Part shown: piece after piece, positions 1-7,545 of the stretch | Position numbering within the stretch: the first letter of the stretch is position 1 | How the letters are laid out: every line of letters begins with the position of its first letter | Source of the DNA: an uncultured Pelagibacteraceae bacterium | GTDB lineage: Bacteria; Pseudomonadota; Alphaproteobacteria; Pelagibacterales; Pelagibacteraceae | NCBI GenBank assembly: GCA_902547535.1 | Contig: CACCOB010000003.1 | Coordinates: 124,001-188,000, forward strand | DNA: 64,000 nt | Reading direction: 5' to 3' | Made by a program: the position numbers and the translations under genes | The notes under the pieces: model-generated | The model's database searches: none | What the model was told of the DNA's origin: nothing | The model's input: the letters and a program-made list of their open reading frames with translations, nothing else

Positions 1-7
1 ACATAAG

Positions 8-1219
8 TTAGACTTTCTCAAATACTAGAGTTGCATTTGTTCCACCAAAACCAAAACTATTAGACATTACAGTATTTAATGTTGCTTCTGTTTCTGTTTT
101 AGCGACTATTGGAAATTTTTTAGCCTCTTCATCCATTTCGCTTATGTTAGCTGACCCGGTAATGAAGTTATTTTTCATCATAATTAAACAATATATTGCT
201 TCATGTACTGATGCAGCTCCTAACGGATGACCTGATAAAGATTTAGTTGAGCTAATCTTTGGAATTTCATTTCCAAAAGCTTCTTTAACAGCATTCAATT
301 CAGTAATATCTCCAACTGGAGTAGAAGTTCCATGAGTATTTATATAATCTACTTTATTTTTTGAAGTTGCCATTGCCATTTGCATACATCTTACTGCACC
401 TTCACCAGAAGGCGCTACCATATCATATCCATCTGAAGTTGCTCCATAACCTGTTAATTCTGCGTATATTTTAGCTCCTCGAGCTTTAGCGTGTTCATAT
501 TCCTCAAGAACTAAAACCCCTGCACCTCCAGCAATTACAAAGCCATCTCTAGTTTTGTCATAAGCCCTTGAAGCTTTTTCAGGAGTATCGTTATACTTAG
601 AAGATAACGCAGTCATTGCATCAAACATGGCAGTCATTGCCCAGTGTATCTCTTCACTACCACCTGCAAAAACAATATCTTGTTTACCCATTTGAATAAG
701 TTCCATAGAATTTCCAATACAGTGTCCACTTGTTGCGCAGGCTGAACTCATTGTATAGTTTGTCCCTTTAATTTTAAAAGGAACAGCAAGTGTTGCTGAG
801 GCGGTACTCGCCATGGTTCTTGGTACAATAAAAGGTCCCATCAATTTTGGAGTTTTAGCTCTAGTTTTATCAGCCGCTAAAATAACATTTTCAATTGAAG
901 GTCCACCTGAACCCATTACAATTCCTGTTTTGAAATTACTTACTTCACTTTCTTCTAAGCCAGAGTCTTCAATCGCCTCTTTCATTGCAATATAATTGTA
1001 AGCGGATCCTGAACCCATAAATCTAATTGTTTTTCTATCTATATGATCCTCAAGTTTGATGTTAGGCTTTCCATGAATATGACTTTTAAGATTGTGTTCT
1101 TTATATTCTTCAGAAAAAGAAATTCCTGATTTAGTATTTAATAAAGATTGATGAACTTCTTCCTGATTATTCCCAAGACATGAAACAATTCCCAGACCTG
1201 TAATTACTACTCTTTTCAT
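8..1219 (-). CDS. fabB: 3-oxoacyl-ACP synthase I (FabB)
   Basis: Condensing enzyme of type II fatty acid synthesis that elongates acyl-ACP with malonyl-ACP and, together with FabA, sustains unsaturated fatty acid synthesis in the cytosol. The 403-residue protein has the usual length of the family. The nucleophile is Cys161 in a [10 protein letters not shown] context, with His296 (NTHGTS), Lys326 and His331 (GHPLGA) completing the active site, and a C-terminal GFGGTN glycine loop. Its start abuts the fabA stop, so the two are one transcript. A minus-strand ATG at positions 4-2, three bases after its stop, is probably the start of the next gene, which in related genomes is fabI; that gene is outside the window. 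Confidence 0.96.
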   Translation of the reverse strand: MKRVVITGLGIVSCLGNNQEEVHQSLLNTKSGISFSEEYKEHNLKSHIHGKPNIKLEDHIDRKTIRFMGSGSAYNYIAMKEAIEDSGLEESEVSNFKTGIVMGSGGPSIENVILAADKTRAKTPKLMGPFIVPRTMASTASATLAVPFKIKGTNYTMSSACATSGHCIGNSMELIQMGKQDIVFAGGSEEIHWAMTAMFDAMTALSSKYNDTPEKASRAYDKTRDGFVIAGGAGVLVLEEYEHAKARGAKIYAELTGYGATSDGYDMVAPSGEGAVRCMQMAMATSKNKVDYINTHGTSTPVGDITELNAVKEAFGNEIPKISSTKSLSGHPLGAASVHEAIYCLIMMKNNFITGSANISEMDEEAKKFPIVAKTETEATLNTVMSNSFGFGGTNATLVFEKV

Positions 1220-1719
1220 TATTTAAATAATCCTACTTTTAGACCATCAGCTGAGTAAATCTTTTTATCATCTGCCAGAAGAATTCCATTTGCTAAGCCA
1301 ACAGTTGTTTCACCTTTAATTAATATTCTTTTTATATCAATTATATATGTTGCCATTTTGACATTCTTTAAAACCTCTCCAGTAAATTTCACTGTGCTTA
1401 CCCCTAAAGCTCTTCCTCTTCCTGGGTTTCCAAGCCAACCTAAGTAAAATCCAACTAACTGCCACATTGCATCCAGACCTAAACATCCTGGCATAACTGG
1501 ATCTTCTTTAAAGTGACAATCAAAAAACCATAAATCATCTTTAATATCAAGTTCAGCTTTCATCAATCCTTTGCCAAAAGCACCCTTATTTTCATCAATT
1601 TCAGTAATTCTGTCAAACATAAGCATTGGAGGAGATGGTAATTTTGCATTACCAGGGCCAAAAAGCTCACCATTTGCACAACCTATTAAATCGTCATAAT
1701 TAAAGGAATTTTTTTTCAT
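1219..1719 (-). CDS. fabA: 3-hydroxydecanoyl-ACP dehydratase/isomerase (FabA)
   Basis: Bifunctional hot-dog enzyme that dehydrates 3-hydroxydecanoyl-ACP and isomerises trans-2- to cis-3-decenoyl-ACP, the branch point to unsaturated fatty acids. The 166 residues match the family length. The catalytic pair is visible as His69 ([12 protein letters not shown]) and Asp83 (GLDAMWQ). It is first in a fabA-fabB operon and is transcribed divergently from the Irr-type regulator, with 72 bases between the start codons, an arrangement I recognise from other alphaproteobacteria. Confidence 0.96.
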   Translation of the reverse strand: MKKNSFNYDDLIGCANGELFGPGNAKLPSPPMLMFDRITEIDENKGAFGKGLMKAELDIKDDLWFFDCHFKEDPVMPGCLGLDAMWQLVGFYLGWLGNPGRGRALGVSTVKFTGEVLKNVKMATYIIDIKRILIKGETTVGLANGILLADDKKIYSADGLKVGLFK

Positions 1720-1769
1720 AAATTTGTAATCTTATTACTTGATTTACCAACATTATAATATAGATATTC

Positions 1770-1785
1770 TTTAGAATAATTATAA
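1770..1785 (+). promoter_or_regulatory. candidate Irr operator in the irr leader
   Basis: The 16 bases TTTAGAATAATTATAA lie six bases before the irr start codon and about ten bases after a TATAAT box (1754-1759). The same motif recurs at 2251-2266 (reverse orientation, 15/16 identical) and 2306-2321 (14/16 identical) around the rubrerythrin promoter. The left half resembles the iron control element known for rhizobial Irr (TTTAGAA-N3-TTCTAAA). That it binds this Irr protein is inferred from position and similarity. Confidence 0.5.
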
Positions 1786-1791
1786 TTAGTA

Positions 1792-2220
1792 ATGGCTTAC
1801 GCTGAGCAATATATAGATAAACTGAGAAAATCAGGACTTCGACCTACAAAACAAAGAATAAAAATTTGTAAGGTATTATTTAATACTGATAAAACCTTTC
1901 ATTTTACAATTAAAGAATTGGTTAAAATCATTGAAAATCAAGCAAATATCAAGGTATCTTTGGCAACAGTTTACAATACTGTTCATGCATTTATCAAGAA
2001 GGGCTACTTAAAAGAGATTCCACTAAATGCTTCACAAAGTTATTACGATACAAATGTAACTCATCACCACCATTTCTTTGACGAAGAAGAAAATAGATTA
2101 ATTGATATTCATCAAGATGATGTTGATGAAGTTAATATTAAAAAAACAATCCCAGGAAAAAAAATAAAATCAGTAGAAGTTATCGCTAAAATTGTGAGTG
2201 ATAATCAATCTCAAAAATAA
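1792..2220 (+). CDS. irr: Irr-type Fur-family transcriptional regulator
   Basis: Fur-superfamily DNA-binding regulator of 142 residues. The N-terminal winged helix carries the family pattern (LRPTKQRIKICKVLF, then SLATVYNTVHAFIKKGYL), and a histidine cluster THHHHFFDEEENRLIDI forms the metal/heme-sensing region typical of Irr. Location next to fabA supports Irr over Fur, Zur or PerR. The N-terminal heme regulatory Cys-Pro motif of Bradyrhizobium Irr is absent, as in many other Irr proteins. The start follows an operator-like motif and has no Shine-Dalgarno site. It probably controls itself and the rubrerythrin operon downstream through the shared 16-base motif. Irr is known to repress or activate iron-linked genes according to heme status; that role here is inferred. 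Confidence 0.85.
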   Translation: MAYAEQYIDKLRKSGLRPTKQRIKICKVLFNTDKTFHFTIKELVKIIENQANIKVSLATVYNTVHAFIKKGYLKEIPLNASQSYYDTNVTHHHHFFDEEENRLIDIHQDDVDEVNIKKTIPGKKIKSVEVIAKIVSDNQSQK

Positions 2221-2250
2221 ATTAATAATATCAATAGTTTAAATAATACA

Positions 2251-2266
2251 TTATATTTATTCTAAA
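2251..2266 (-). promoter_or_regulatory. candidate Irr operator upstream of the rubrerythrin promoter
   Basis: On the minus strand this reads TTTAGAATAAATATAA, 15 of 16 bases identical to the motif in the irr leader. It ends three bases before the TTGACA -35 box of the rubrerythrin promoter, a position suited to either activation or repression. Confidence 0.45.
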
Positions 2267-2269
2267 CTG

Positions 2270-2299
2270 TTGACATATATTTTATAACGACTATATAAA
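2270..2299 (+). promoter_or_regulatory. promoter of the rubrerythrin operon
   Basis: A perfect TTGACA (2270-2275) is followed after 16-18 bases by TATATA/TATAAA (2292-2299), a good sigma-70 promoter and one of the clearest in the window. Operator-like motifs flank it on both sides in opposite orientation. Transcription would begin near 2306, inside the downstream motif. Confidence 0.6.
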
Positions 2300-2305
2300 C
2301 TTTAT

Positions 2306-2321
2306 TTTAGAATCATTATTA
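2306..2321 (+). promoter_or_regulatory. candidate Irr operator downstream of the rubrerythrin promoter
   Basis: TTTAGAATCATTATTA, 14 of 16 bases identical to the irr leader motif and in the same orientation. It overlaps the expected transcription start, a typical repressor position, and precedes a strong ribosome binding site (AGGAG at 2327-2331, five bases before the ATG). Confidence 0.5.
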
Positions 2322-2336
2322 AAAGTAGGAGTAAAT

Positions 2337-2753
2337 ATGTCATTAAAAGGTAGTAAAACAGAGGAAAACTTAAAAGAAGCATTTGCTGGTGAAAGCCAGG
2401 CAAATCGAAGATATCTTTATTTTGCTCAAAAAGCTGATGTTGAAGGTTTTAACGATGTGGCAGCTGTATTCAGATCAACTGCAGAAGGTGAAACCGGACA
2501 CGCACATGGTCACTTAGAATATCTTGAAGAAGTTGGTGATCCAGCAACTGGTAAGCCAATCGGTGAAACAAAAGCAAATCTTGAGTCTGCGATTCAAGGT
2601 GAAACACATGAGTACACAGATATGTACCCAGGAATGGCTAAAACAGCCAGAGATGAAGGTTTTGATGAAATAGCTGACTGGTTTGAGACTTTAGCAAAAG
2701 CTGAAAAATCTCATGCCGGAAAGTTTCAAAAAACTTTAGAAAGTATTTCTTAA
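2337..2753 (+). CDS. rubrerythrin-like diiron protein without rubredoxin domain
   Basis: Ferritin-like four-helix protein of 138 residues, expected to reduce peroxide at a diiron site or handle iron. Helix ligands are visible as E-R-R-Y near residues 18-26 (GESQANRRY), [10 protein letters not shown], the ETHEY segment and the C-terminal EKSHAGKF. The C-terminal rubredoxin domain of classical rubrerythrin is missing: there is no cysteine at all, so electrons must come from a partner. The next gene encodes an Fe-S oxidoreductase and is the obvious candidate. It has one of the few good Shine-Dalgarno sites here, suggesting strong expression, and lies directly downstream of irr behind its own promoter. 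Confidence 0.92.
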   Translation: MSLKGSKTEENLKEAFAGESQANRRYLYFAQKADVEGFNDVAAVFRSTAEGETGHAHGHLEYLEEVGDPATGKPIGETKANLESAIQGETHEYTDMYPGMAKTARDEGFDEIADWFETLAKAEKSHAGKFQKTLESIS

Positions 2754-2759
2754 ACAAAA

Positions 2760-2788
2760 TTTGTGGACGAACCCCTCTCGTCCACAAA
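2760..2788 (+). promoter_or_regulatory. 11-bp perfect hairpin between rubrerythrin and Fe-S gene
   Basis: TTTGTGGACGA (2760-2770) and TCGTCCACAAA (2778-2788) are exact reverse complements with a seven-base loop. It starts six bases after the rubrerythrin stop and ends 17 bases before the ATG of the next gene. It is GC-rich for this genome but has no following T tract, so an RNA-stability element or partial terminator that lowers downstream expression is more likely than a full terminator. Confidence 0.65.
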
Positions 2789-2805
2789 CACTACAATTAA
2801 TTTAT

Positions 2806-4131
2806 ATGAGCAGAGAAGGTAGTACACAAGCACCTACAAGACATCCATTAAAATTTAGAGACCCAGATTTTATAAACCCTGAGAAAATTGATCAGGAGAT
2901 GAGAAGAGTCTTTGATATATGCCATGGATGCAGAAGATGTTTTAATTTGTGTGATAGCTTTCCAAAGCTGTTTGATTTTATAGACGAAACAGAAGGTGGT
3001 GAAGTATCAGATCTTTCAAGTGATAAGTTTAAACCAGTTGTTGATGCTTGTACTCTATGCGATATGTGTTTCATGACTAAATGTCCTTATGTACCACCTC
3101 ATGAATTTGATTTAGATTTCCCTCATTTAATGTTGAGATATAGGACAGCTCAAAGAAAAAATGGTGATATATCAAAAACTGTGAATCAATTAACTAAGAT
3201 CGATAGAAATTCAAAAATAGGAATATTTTTTAACTTTTTAATAAATTGGATTACTGATGTAAAAAATAAATTTGCTAGAAAAGTTTTAGAATTTTTTACT
3301 GGTATAGATAAAAGAGTAATTTTACCAAGGTACAACAAAGAAACATTTTCAAAGTATTTTGATAAATTCAAAAAAAATATTTTAAAAAAAAATAACGAGA
3401 GAAAAGTAGTAATTTACTCAACATGTTTTGTTAATTTCAATAAGAAAAAAACTGGCGAGGCTGCTTTAAAAGTCTTACATCACAATAATGTAGAGGTAGA
3501 ACATTCTTATGCGGGTTGTTGTGGTATGCCTTACCTAGAGCAAGCGGATTTAGATCAAGTTACAAAACAAGCGCAACTAGTTTCAAGAGAACTAAATAAA
3601 TATATTGAAAAAGGCTTCAAAGTCGTAACTTTAACAGCTAGTTGTGGGCTAATGTTGAAGTTTGAATGGCCTTTGTTAATGCCAAATGATGGAATAATCA
3701 AAAAACTTTCTCAAAATACTCTTGATATTGATGAATATGTTATGGATATTGCCAACAAAGAGGGTTTGGTTGATGGCTTAAAAGAAATTGACGGTGGAGT
3801 AACTGTTCATAATGCTTGTCATGCAAGAGCTCAAAATATGGGCAATAAAGCAAGAGACATGCTTAAACTCATCCCAAATATTAAATTAGATGTTGTTGAA
3901 AGATGTGCAGGGCATGGCGGAACCTTTGGAATAATGAAAGGAACTCATGACATTGCAAACAAGGTGGGCAAAACTACCGCAAGCACTGTTAAACGAAAAA
4001 ATAATAAATATATGGCTTCTGACTGTCCATTGGCTGGAAAACATATTAAGCAGTTAGCTGAAGACACAAATATAGTAAGTGATGAAGCTGTGCATCCAAT
4101 TGAAATAGTCTCAAAAAGTTATGGATTATAG
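2806..4131 (+). CDS. GlpC/HdrD-like iron-sulfur oxidoreductase
   Basis: Cytosolic electron-transfer protein of 441 residues in the family of GlpC and heterodisulfide reductase subunit D. The N-terminal part has two [4Fe-4S] motifs (CHGCRRCFNLC and CTLCDMCFMTKCP); the C-terminal part has two cysteine-rich CCG-type domains, the first with a full AGCCGMPY motif and the second altered to CAGHGG. I chose the ATG at 2806 because an upstream TTG at 2761 would place the start inside the intergenic hairpin. Position between rubrerythrin and DUF3501, a gene trio I recognise from many bacteria, suggests it passes electrons to the diiron protein; the substrate is unknown. Confidence 0.88.
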   Translation: MSREGSTQAPTRHPLKFRDPDFINPEKIDQEMRRVFDICHGCRRCFNLCDSFPKLFDFIDETEGGEVSDLSSDKFKPVVDACTLCDMCFMTKCPYVPPHEFDLDFPHLMLRYRTAQRKNGDISKTVNQLTKIDRNSKIGIFFNFLINWITDVKNKFARKVLEFFTGIDKRVILPRYNKETFSKYFDKFKKNILKKNNERKVVIYSTCFVNFNKKKTGEAALKVLHHNNVEVEHSYAGCCGMPYLEQADLDQVTKQAQLVSRELNKYIEKGFKVVTLTASCGLMLKFEWPLLMPNDGIIKKLSQNTLDIDEYVMDIANKEGLVDGLKEIDGGVTVHNACHARAQNMGNKARDMLKLIPNIKLDVVERCAGHGGTFGIMKGTHDIANKVGKTTASTVKRKNNKYMASDCPLAGKHIKQLAEDTNIVSDEAVHPIEIVSKSYGL

Positions 4132-4132
4132 A

Positions 4133-4726
4133 ATGTCAAAAGTACAAAAAATAATTACGAAAGAAGATCTTTTGCCTTTAGATGCTTATACAAAAGTTAG
4201 AAGGCAAATGAGAAAAGAATTAGTTGAATTTAAAAAGAATAGAAGGATTCTCTTAGGACCCTATGCAACATTTTATTTTGAGTGTTATGAAACAATGATA
4301 GCCCAAGTTCAGGAAATGCTTTACATTGAAAAAGGCGGTGATGAGCAAGTTGCCGATGAATTAGCTGCATATAATCCTCTTATACCTAATGGTAAAGAAC
4401 TCGTTGCAACTTTAATGTTTGAGATCGATAATCCAGTGATAAGAACAGAGTTTCTTGGAAAATTAGGCGGAGTAGAAAAAAATATTTTTATAAAAATTAA
4501 TGATGAAAAAATATATGCTGTCCCAGAGATGGATGTAGATCGAACTTCAGATGATGGAAAGGCTTCATCTGTACAATTTATACATTTCAATTTTTCAGAT
4601 GATCAGGTTAACAAGTTTAAAGATCAGAATAATATCATCGAAGTTGGTATTGATCATAAGGAATATTCACATACAACTAAATTTTCAGAGGATAATATTA
4701 AAGCTCTTTCAGCAGACTTTAATTAA
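4133..4726 (+). CDS. DUF3501 family protein
   Basis: Soluble protein of 197 residues matching the DUF3501 family, recognised by its N-terminal ITKEDLLPLDAYTKVRR segment and the following ILLGPYATFYFECYETMIAQVQEML-type stretch (read as two parts). The function of the family is not known. It begins one base after the stop of the Fe-S gene; an alternative ATG at 4121 would overlap that gene by eleven bases. Its constant association with rubrerythrin and the Fe-S oxidoreductase implies a shared role in peroxide or iron handling. It ends tail-to-tail with the SH3 gene, overlapping by eight bases. Confidence 0.85.
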   Translation: MSKVQKIITKEDLLPLDAYTKVRRQMRKELVEFKKNRRILLGPYATFYFECYETMIAQVQEMLYIEKGGDEQVADELAAYNPLIPNGKELVATLMFEIDNPVIRTEFLGKLGGVEKNIFIKINDEKIYAVPEMDVDRTSDDGKASSVQFIHFNFSDDQVNKFKDQNNIIEVGIDHKEYSHTTKFSEDNIKALSADFN

Positions 4727-5168
4727 TTGTACCCCAAATATTATTATCTTTTATAATCCAACCCGAATAGTCACCAGTTTTAATGTTACACCATTTTTCC
4801 TCACATTTTATGATTTTTAGTAGACGTCCTTGATCTAATTTTGCGAGTGGTTTTGAGTATTTTGTTGAGTTTTTAAAAAGTATCTTTTCATTTGTAGTGA
4901 TTAATGAGCCAGAAGGTCTTAGTTGAGAAATATGGATCCAACCACTATTTCTTTTATGATCAATTATTCTTCTAAAATTTTCTTTTTTGTCAATTACCTT
5001 CACAGGTAAATTAATTTTTCTATAAATATATTTAACAGGATGATCCAGGCTTGGACCATATCTTACATTTACTTTTTTATTTTTTAACATGAGAAAATAA
5101 TTATTTTCTTGAGCCGTCGATGAAATTGGTAAAAGAAAAAGAAATAAAAGTACTAAATATTTTCGCAT
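4719..5168 (-). CDS. secreted protein with two bacterial SH3 domains
   Basis: Exported protein of 149 residues. A signal peptide (MRKYLVLLFLFLLPISSTAQ) is followed by two SH3b-like repeats, roughly residues 25-85 (KVNVRYGPSLDHPV start, ending SGWIHISQLRP) and 88-145 (ending YSGWIIKDNNIWG). Such domains bind peptidoglycan or other cell-wall ligands, so a periplasmic or envelope role is likely. I prefer the ATG at 5168 to the one at 5174 because AAGGA lies five to six bases before it. It overlaps the 3' end of the MoeB gene and is probably cotranscribed with it. Confidence 0.8.
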   Translation of the reverse strand: MRKYLVLLFLFLLPISSTAQENNYFLMLKNKKVNVRYGPSLDHPVKYIYRKINLPVKVIDKKENFRRIIDHKRNSGWIHISQLRPSGSLITTNEKILFKNSTKYSKPLAKLDQGRLLKIIKCEEKWCNIKTGDYSGWIIKDNNIWGTIN

Positions 5169-5902
5169 ATACATCCTTTTCTTTTTTTAAATAACACTTT
5201 TCTAAATTTAAGATTTAATAAATCTATAATTAAAATATGTGAACTCAAATCTTTCCCAACAATTAAAATTGATTTCAAAACTTCATTTGCTTGTAGGCTA
5301 CCAGTAATAACTGCTGTTGGTCCTAATATACCGTCAGTTTCACAATCTAAAACTCCCTCTGATGGTTCCCCTTGATAAAAACATTTTAAACATGGACTTT
5401 TTTTTAAACTAAAATCAAATGTAAAAATATGCCCCTCAAACTTACTTATTGCTCCAATAATAAGTTTTTTCTTATATTTTATTGAGAATTTATTTAAAAG
5501 AAATTTTGCTTTAAAATTGTCTGTACCATCAACAATTACATCATATTGTTTAAGGATTTTCCCTAAATTATTATCTTCTGCTTTAACTCTATACGTTCTT
5601 ACTTTTACCTTTTTATTTATTTTATTAATTTTTTTTTTTAAAATATTAATTTTATATTTTCTAACATCATCAGAAGTGAACATAACTTGTCGATGTAAAT
5701 TTGATATACTCACTTTATCATGATCCATCAAACCAATTTCACCAATACCTGCTCTACAGAGTAAATCAATAACAGGTGTTCCTAAGCCGCCACACCCAAC
5801 AACTAGAACTTTAGCATTTTGGATTTTCTTTTGACCCAAAATACCAACTTTTTTTAAAATAATCTGTCTTGAATATCGCTCGAGGTCTTTGTTGCTAAAC
5901 AT
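5153..5902 (-). CDS. moeB: MoeB/ThiF-family sulfur-carrier adenylyltransferase
   Basis: E1-like enzyme of 249 residues that adenylates the C-terminal glycine of a ubiquitin-like sulfur carrier (MoaD or ThiS) using ATP. Visible are the nucleotide-binding GCGGLGTP loop near residue 35, the SNLHRQ segment, the DGTDNF motif, and zinc ligands PCLKC plus a C-terminal CIC. Whether it serves molybdopterin or thiamine synthesis cannot be decided from sequence; no carrier gene is nearby. There is no rhodanese domain. It lies between dut and the SH3 gene on one minus-strand run. Confidence 0.85.
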   Translation of the reverse strand: MFSNKDLERYSRQIILKKVGILGQKKIQNAKVLVVGCGGLGTPVIDLLCRAGIGEIGLMDHDKVSISNLHRQVMFTSDDVRKYKINILKKKINKINKKVKVRTYRVKAEDNNLGKILKQYDVIVDGTDNFKAKFLLNKFSIKYKKKLIIGAISKFEGHIFTFDFSLKKSPCLKCFYQGEPSEGVLDCETDGILGPTAVITGSLQANEVLKSILIVGKDLSSHILIIDLLNLKFRKVLFKKRKGCICENI

Positions 5903-5905
5903 TTA

Positions 5906-6343
5906 CTATTTACCAGTAGATCCAAATCCTCCAGACCCTCTAATTGTCTCTGGTAATTCTTTTGTTTCTTCAATTTCTACTTTTAAAATTGGCATTAAAA
6001 CCATTTGAGCAACTCTATCTTCATCATTTACAATGAATTCATCTTTACCATGGTTAAATAAAATAATTTTTAGCTCCCCTCTATAATCACTGTCAATTGT
6101 GCCTGGTGTATTTAGCACGCTAATACTTGATTTTGCAGCAAGGCCTGATCTTGGTCTAATTTGAACCTCTGTATCTTCTGGAATTGCAATTGCAATACCT
6201 GTTGGTACCATTTTCGACTCATTTGGCTTGATTATAATTGGTTCATCTAGACATGCCATCAAATCCATACCTGAGGATCCAACAGTTTTATAACTTGGAA
6301 GTTTTGCTTTTTGGTTAAGTCTCTTAAATAAAACTTTTACCAT
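5906..6343 (-). CDS. dut: dUTP diphosphatase
   Basis: Trimeric dUTPase of 145 residues that hydrolyses dUTP to dUMP and pyrophosphate, keeping uracil out of DNA and feeding dTMP synthesis. All conserved motifs are present: SSGMDLMA, RPRSGLAAK, GTIDSDYRGE with the catalytic aspartate, RVAQMVL, and the C-terminal RGSGGFGSTGK that closes over the nucleotide. Three bases separate it from coaBC upstream, a coupling common in bacteria. Confidence 0.97.
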   Translation of the reverse strand: MVKVLFKRLNQKAKLPSYKTVGSSGMDLMACLDEPIIIKPNESKMVPTGIAIAIPEDTEVQIRPRSGLAAKSSISVLNTPGTIDSDYRGELKIILFNHGKDEFIVNDEDRVAQMVLMPILKVEIEETKELPETIRGSGGFGSTGK

Positions 6344-6346
6344 TAC

Positions 6347-7537
6347 TTAATTAAGCTCAGAGATAACTCTATCCACTATCTCAGATGCTATTAAAGATTT
6401 TTTCTTTTTTAATAATTTTTCACTTTTTTTATTTTTATAAAATATAGAAACTTCATTATCATCAGAGTCAAAACCTATTGTTTTATCAGAAATATCATTT
6501 GCAATAATCCAATCACAATTTTTTTGGTCTAATTTTATCTTTGAATTTAACTCAAGATTTTGTGACTCAGCTGCAAATCCAATTGTAATTTTTGGTCTTA
6601 GTGAATTATGATTTGATATGTTTGATAAAATATCAATATTTTTTTCTAACTTAAGATTTAAATTTTCACTTTTTTTAATTTTTTCACTATTAATCTCTTT
6701 AACTTTAAAATCAGCTACCGCTGCATTAAAAATAGCTACATCAGTTGGTAGGTTTTTAAGAGTTTCCCCAAACATTTCTTCTGCAGTTTTAACAGAAATA
6801 AATTTTACCCCTTCAACTGGATCCAAATTTGTTTCACCAGAAATAAGTGTTGTCTCAAAACCATTATCTCTTAACGACTTTGCTATTTCATAACCTTGTT
6901 TTCCACTTGATTTATTTGTTATAAATCTTACTGGATCTATAAATTCTTTAGTAGGTCCAGCTGTGACTAATGCCTTAAATTTTTTATTTTTTTCAATATT
7001 CTTAAAATAATTTTCTATAGTCCTTAATATATATGAAGGTTCTGACATTTTTCCTTTACCATACTCTCCACAAGCCATATCTCCAATTTCAGGTCCAATT
7101 ATCTTATAACCATAGCTTTTTAATTTTGATAAATTATCTTGGGTTGATTTGTGTTCCCACATTCTTACATTCATAGCAGGCACTAAAAATACTTTTTTAT
7201 CTGATGCTAAAACAACTGTACTAGCTAGATCGTCAGTTAAACCATAACTTAATTTAGAGATTGTATTTGCTGTGGCAGGTACAATTAAAATTAAATCTGC
7301 CCATCTTGAAAGTGAAATATGATCCATTTCGGCTTCATTTTCTGCACTGAATATGTCTTCATATACTTTTTCTTGGGAAAGAGATGAAATAGACAGAGGT
7401 GTTACAAAGTTTTTACCACTTTTTGTTAGAATTGTTTTAATACTTACATCTCTTTTTTTTAAACATCTGATCACTTCTAAGCTTTTGTAAGCAGATATTC
7501 CACCACATATGATTAGAAGTATTTTTTTATTTTTCAT
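6347..7537 (-). CDS. coaBC: CoaBC: phosphopantothenoylcysteine synthetase/decarboxylase
   Basis: Bifunctional coenzyme A biosynthesis enzyme of 396 residues. The N-terminal CoaC flavoprotein domain (about 1-185) shows GGISAYKS, the PATANT motif, PAMNVRMWEH and MACGEYGKGKM, which includes the reactive cysteine. The C-terminal CoaB domain (about 190-396) shows GPTKEFIDPVRFITNKSSGK and IIANDIS. Together they convert 4'-phosphopantothenate and cysteine to 4'-phosphopantetheine. It sits between ubiB and dut in a conserved order. Confidence 0.96.
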   Translation of the reverse strand: MKNKKILLIICGGISAYKSLEVIRCLKKRDVSIKTILTKSGKNFVTPLSISSLSQEKVYEDIFSAENEAEMDHISLSRWADLILIVPATANTISKLSYGLTDDLASTVVLASDKKVFLVPAMNVRMWEHKSTQDNLSKLKSYGYKIIGPEIGDMACGEYGKGKMSEPSYILRTIENYFKNIEKNKKFKALVTAGPTKEFIDPVRFITNKSSGKQGYEIAKSLRDNGFETTLISGETNLDPVEGVKFISVKTAEEMFGETLKNLPTDVAIFNAAVADFKVKEINSEKIKKSENLNLKLEKNIDILSNISNHNSLRPKITIGFAAESQNLELNSKIKLDQKNCDWIIANDISDKTIGFDSDDNEVSIFYKNKKSEKLLKKKKSLIASEIVDRVISELN

Positions 7538-7545
7538 GAGAAGAA

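Noticed and set aside
2760..2788. Intrinsic terminator after rubrerythrin
   Set aside because: The stem is perfect but no T run follows, and the next genes belong to the same functional trio; treated as an RNA hairpin instead.
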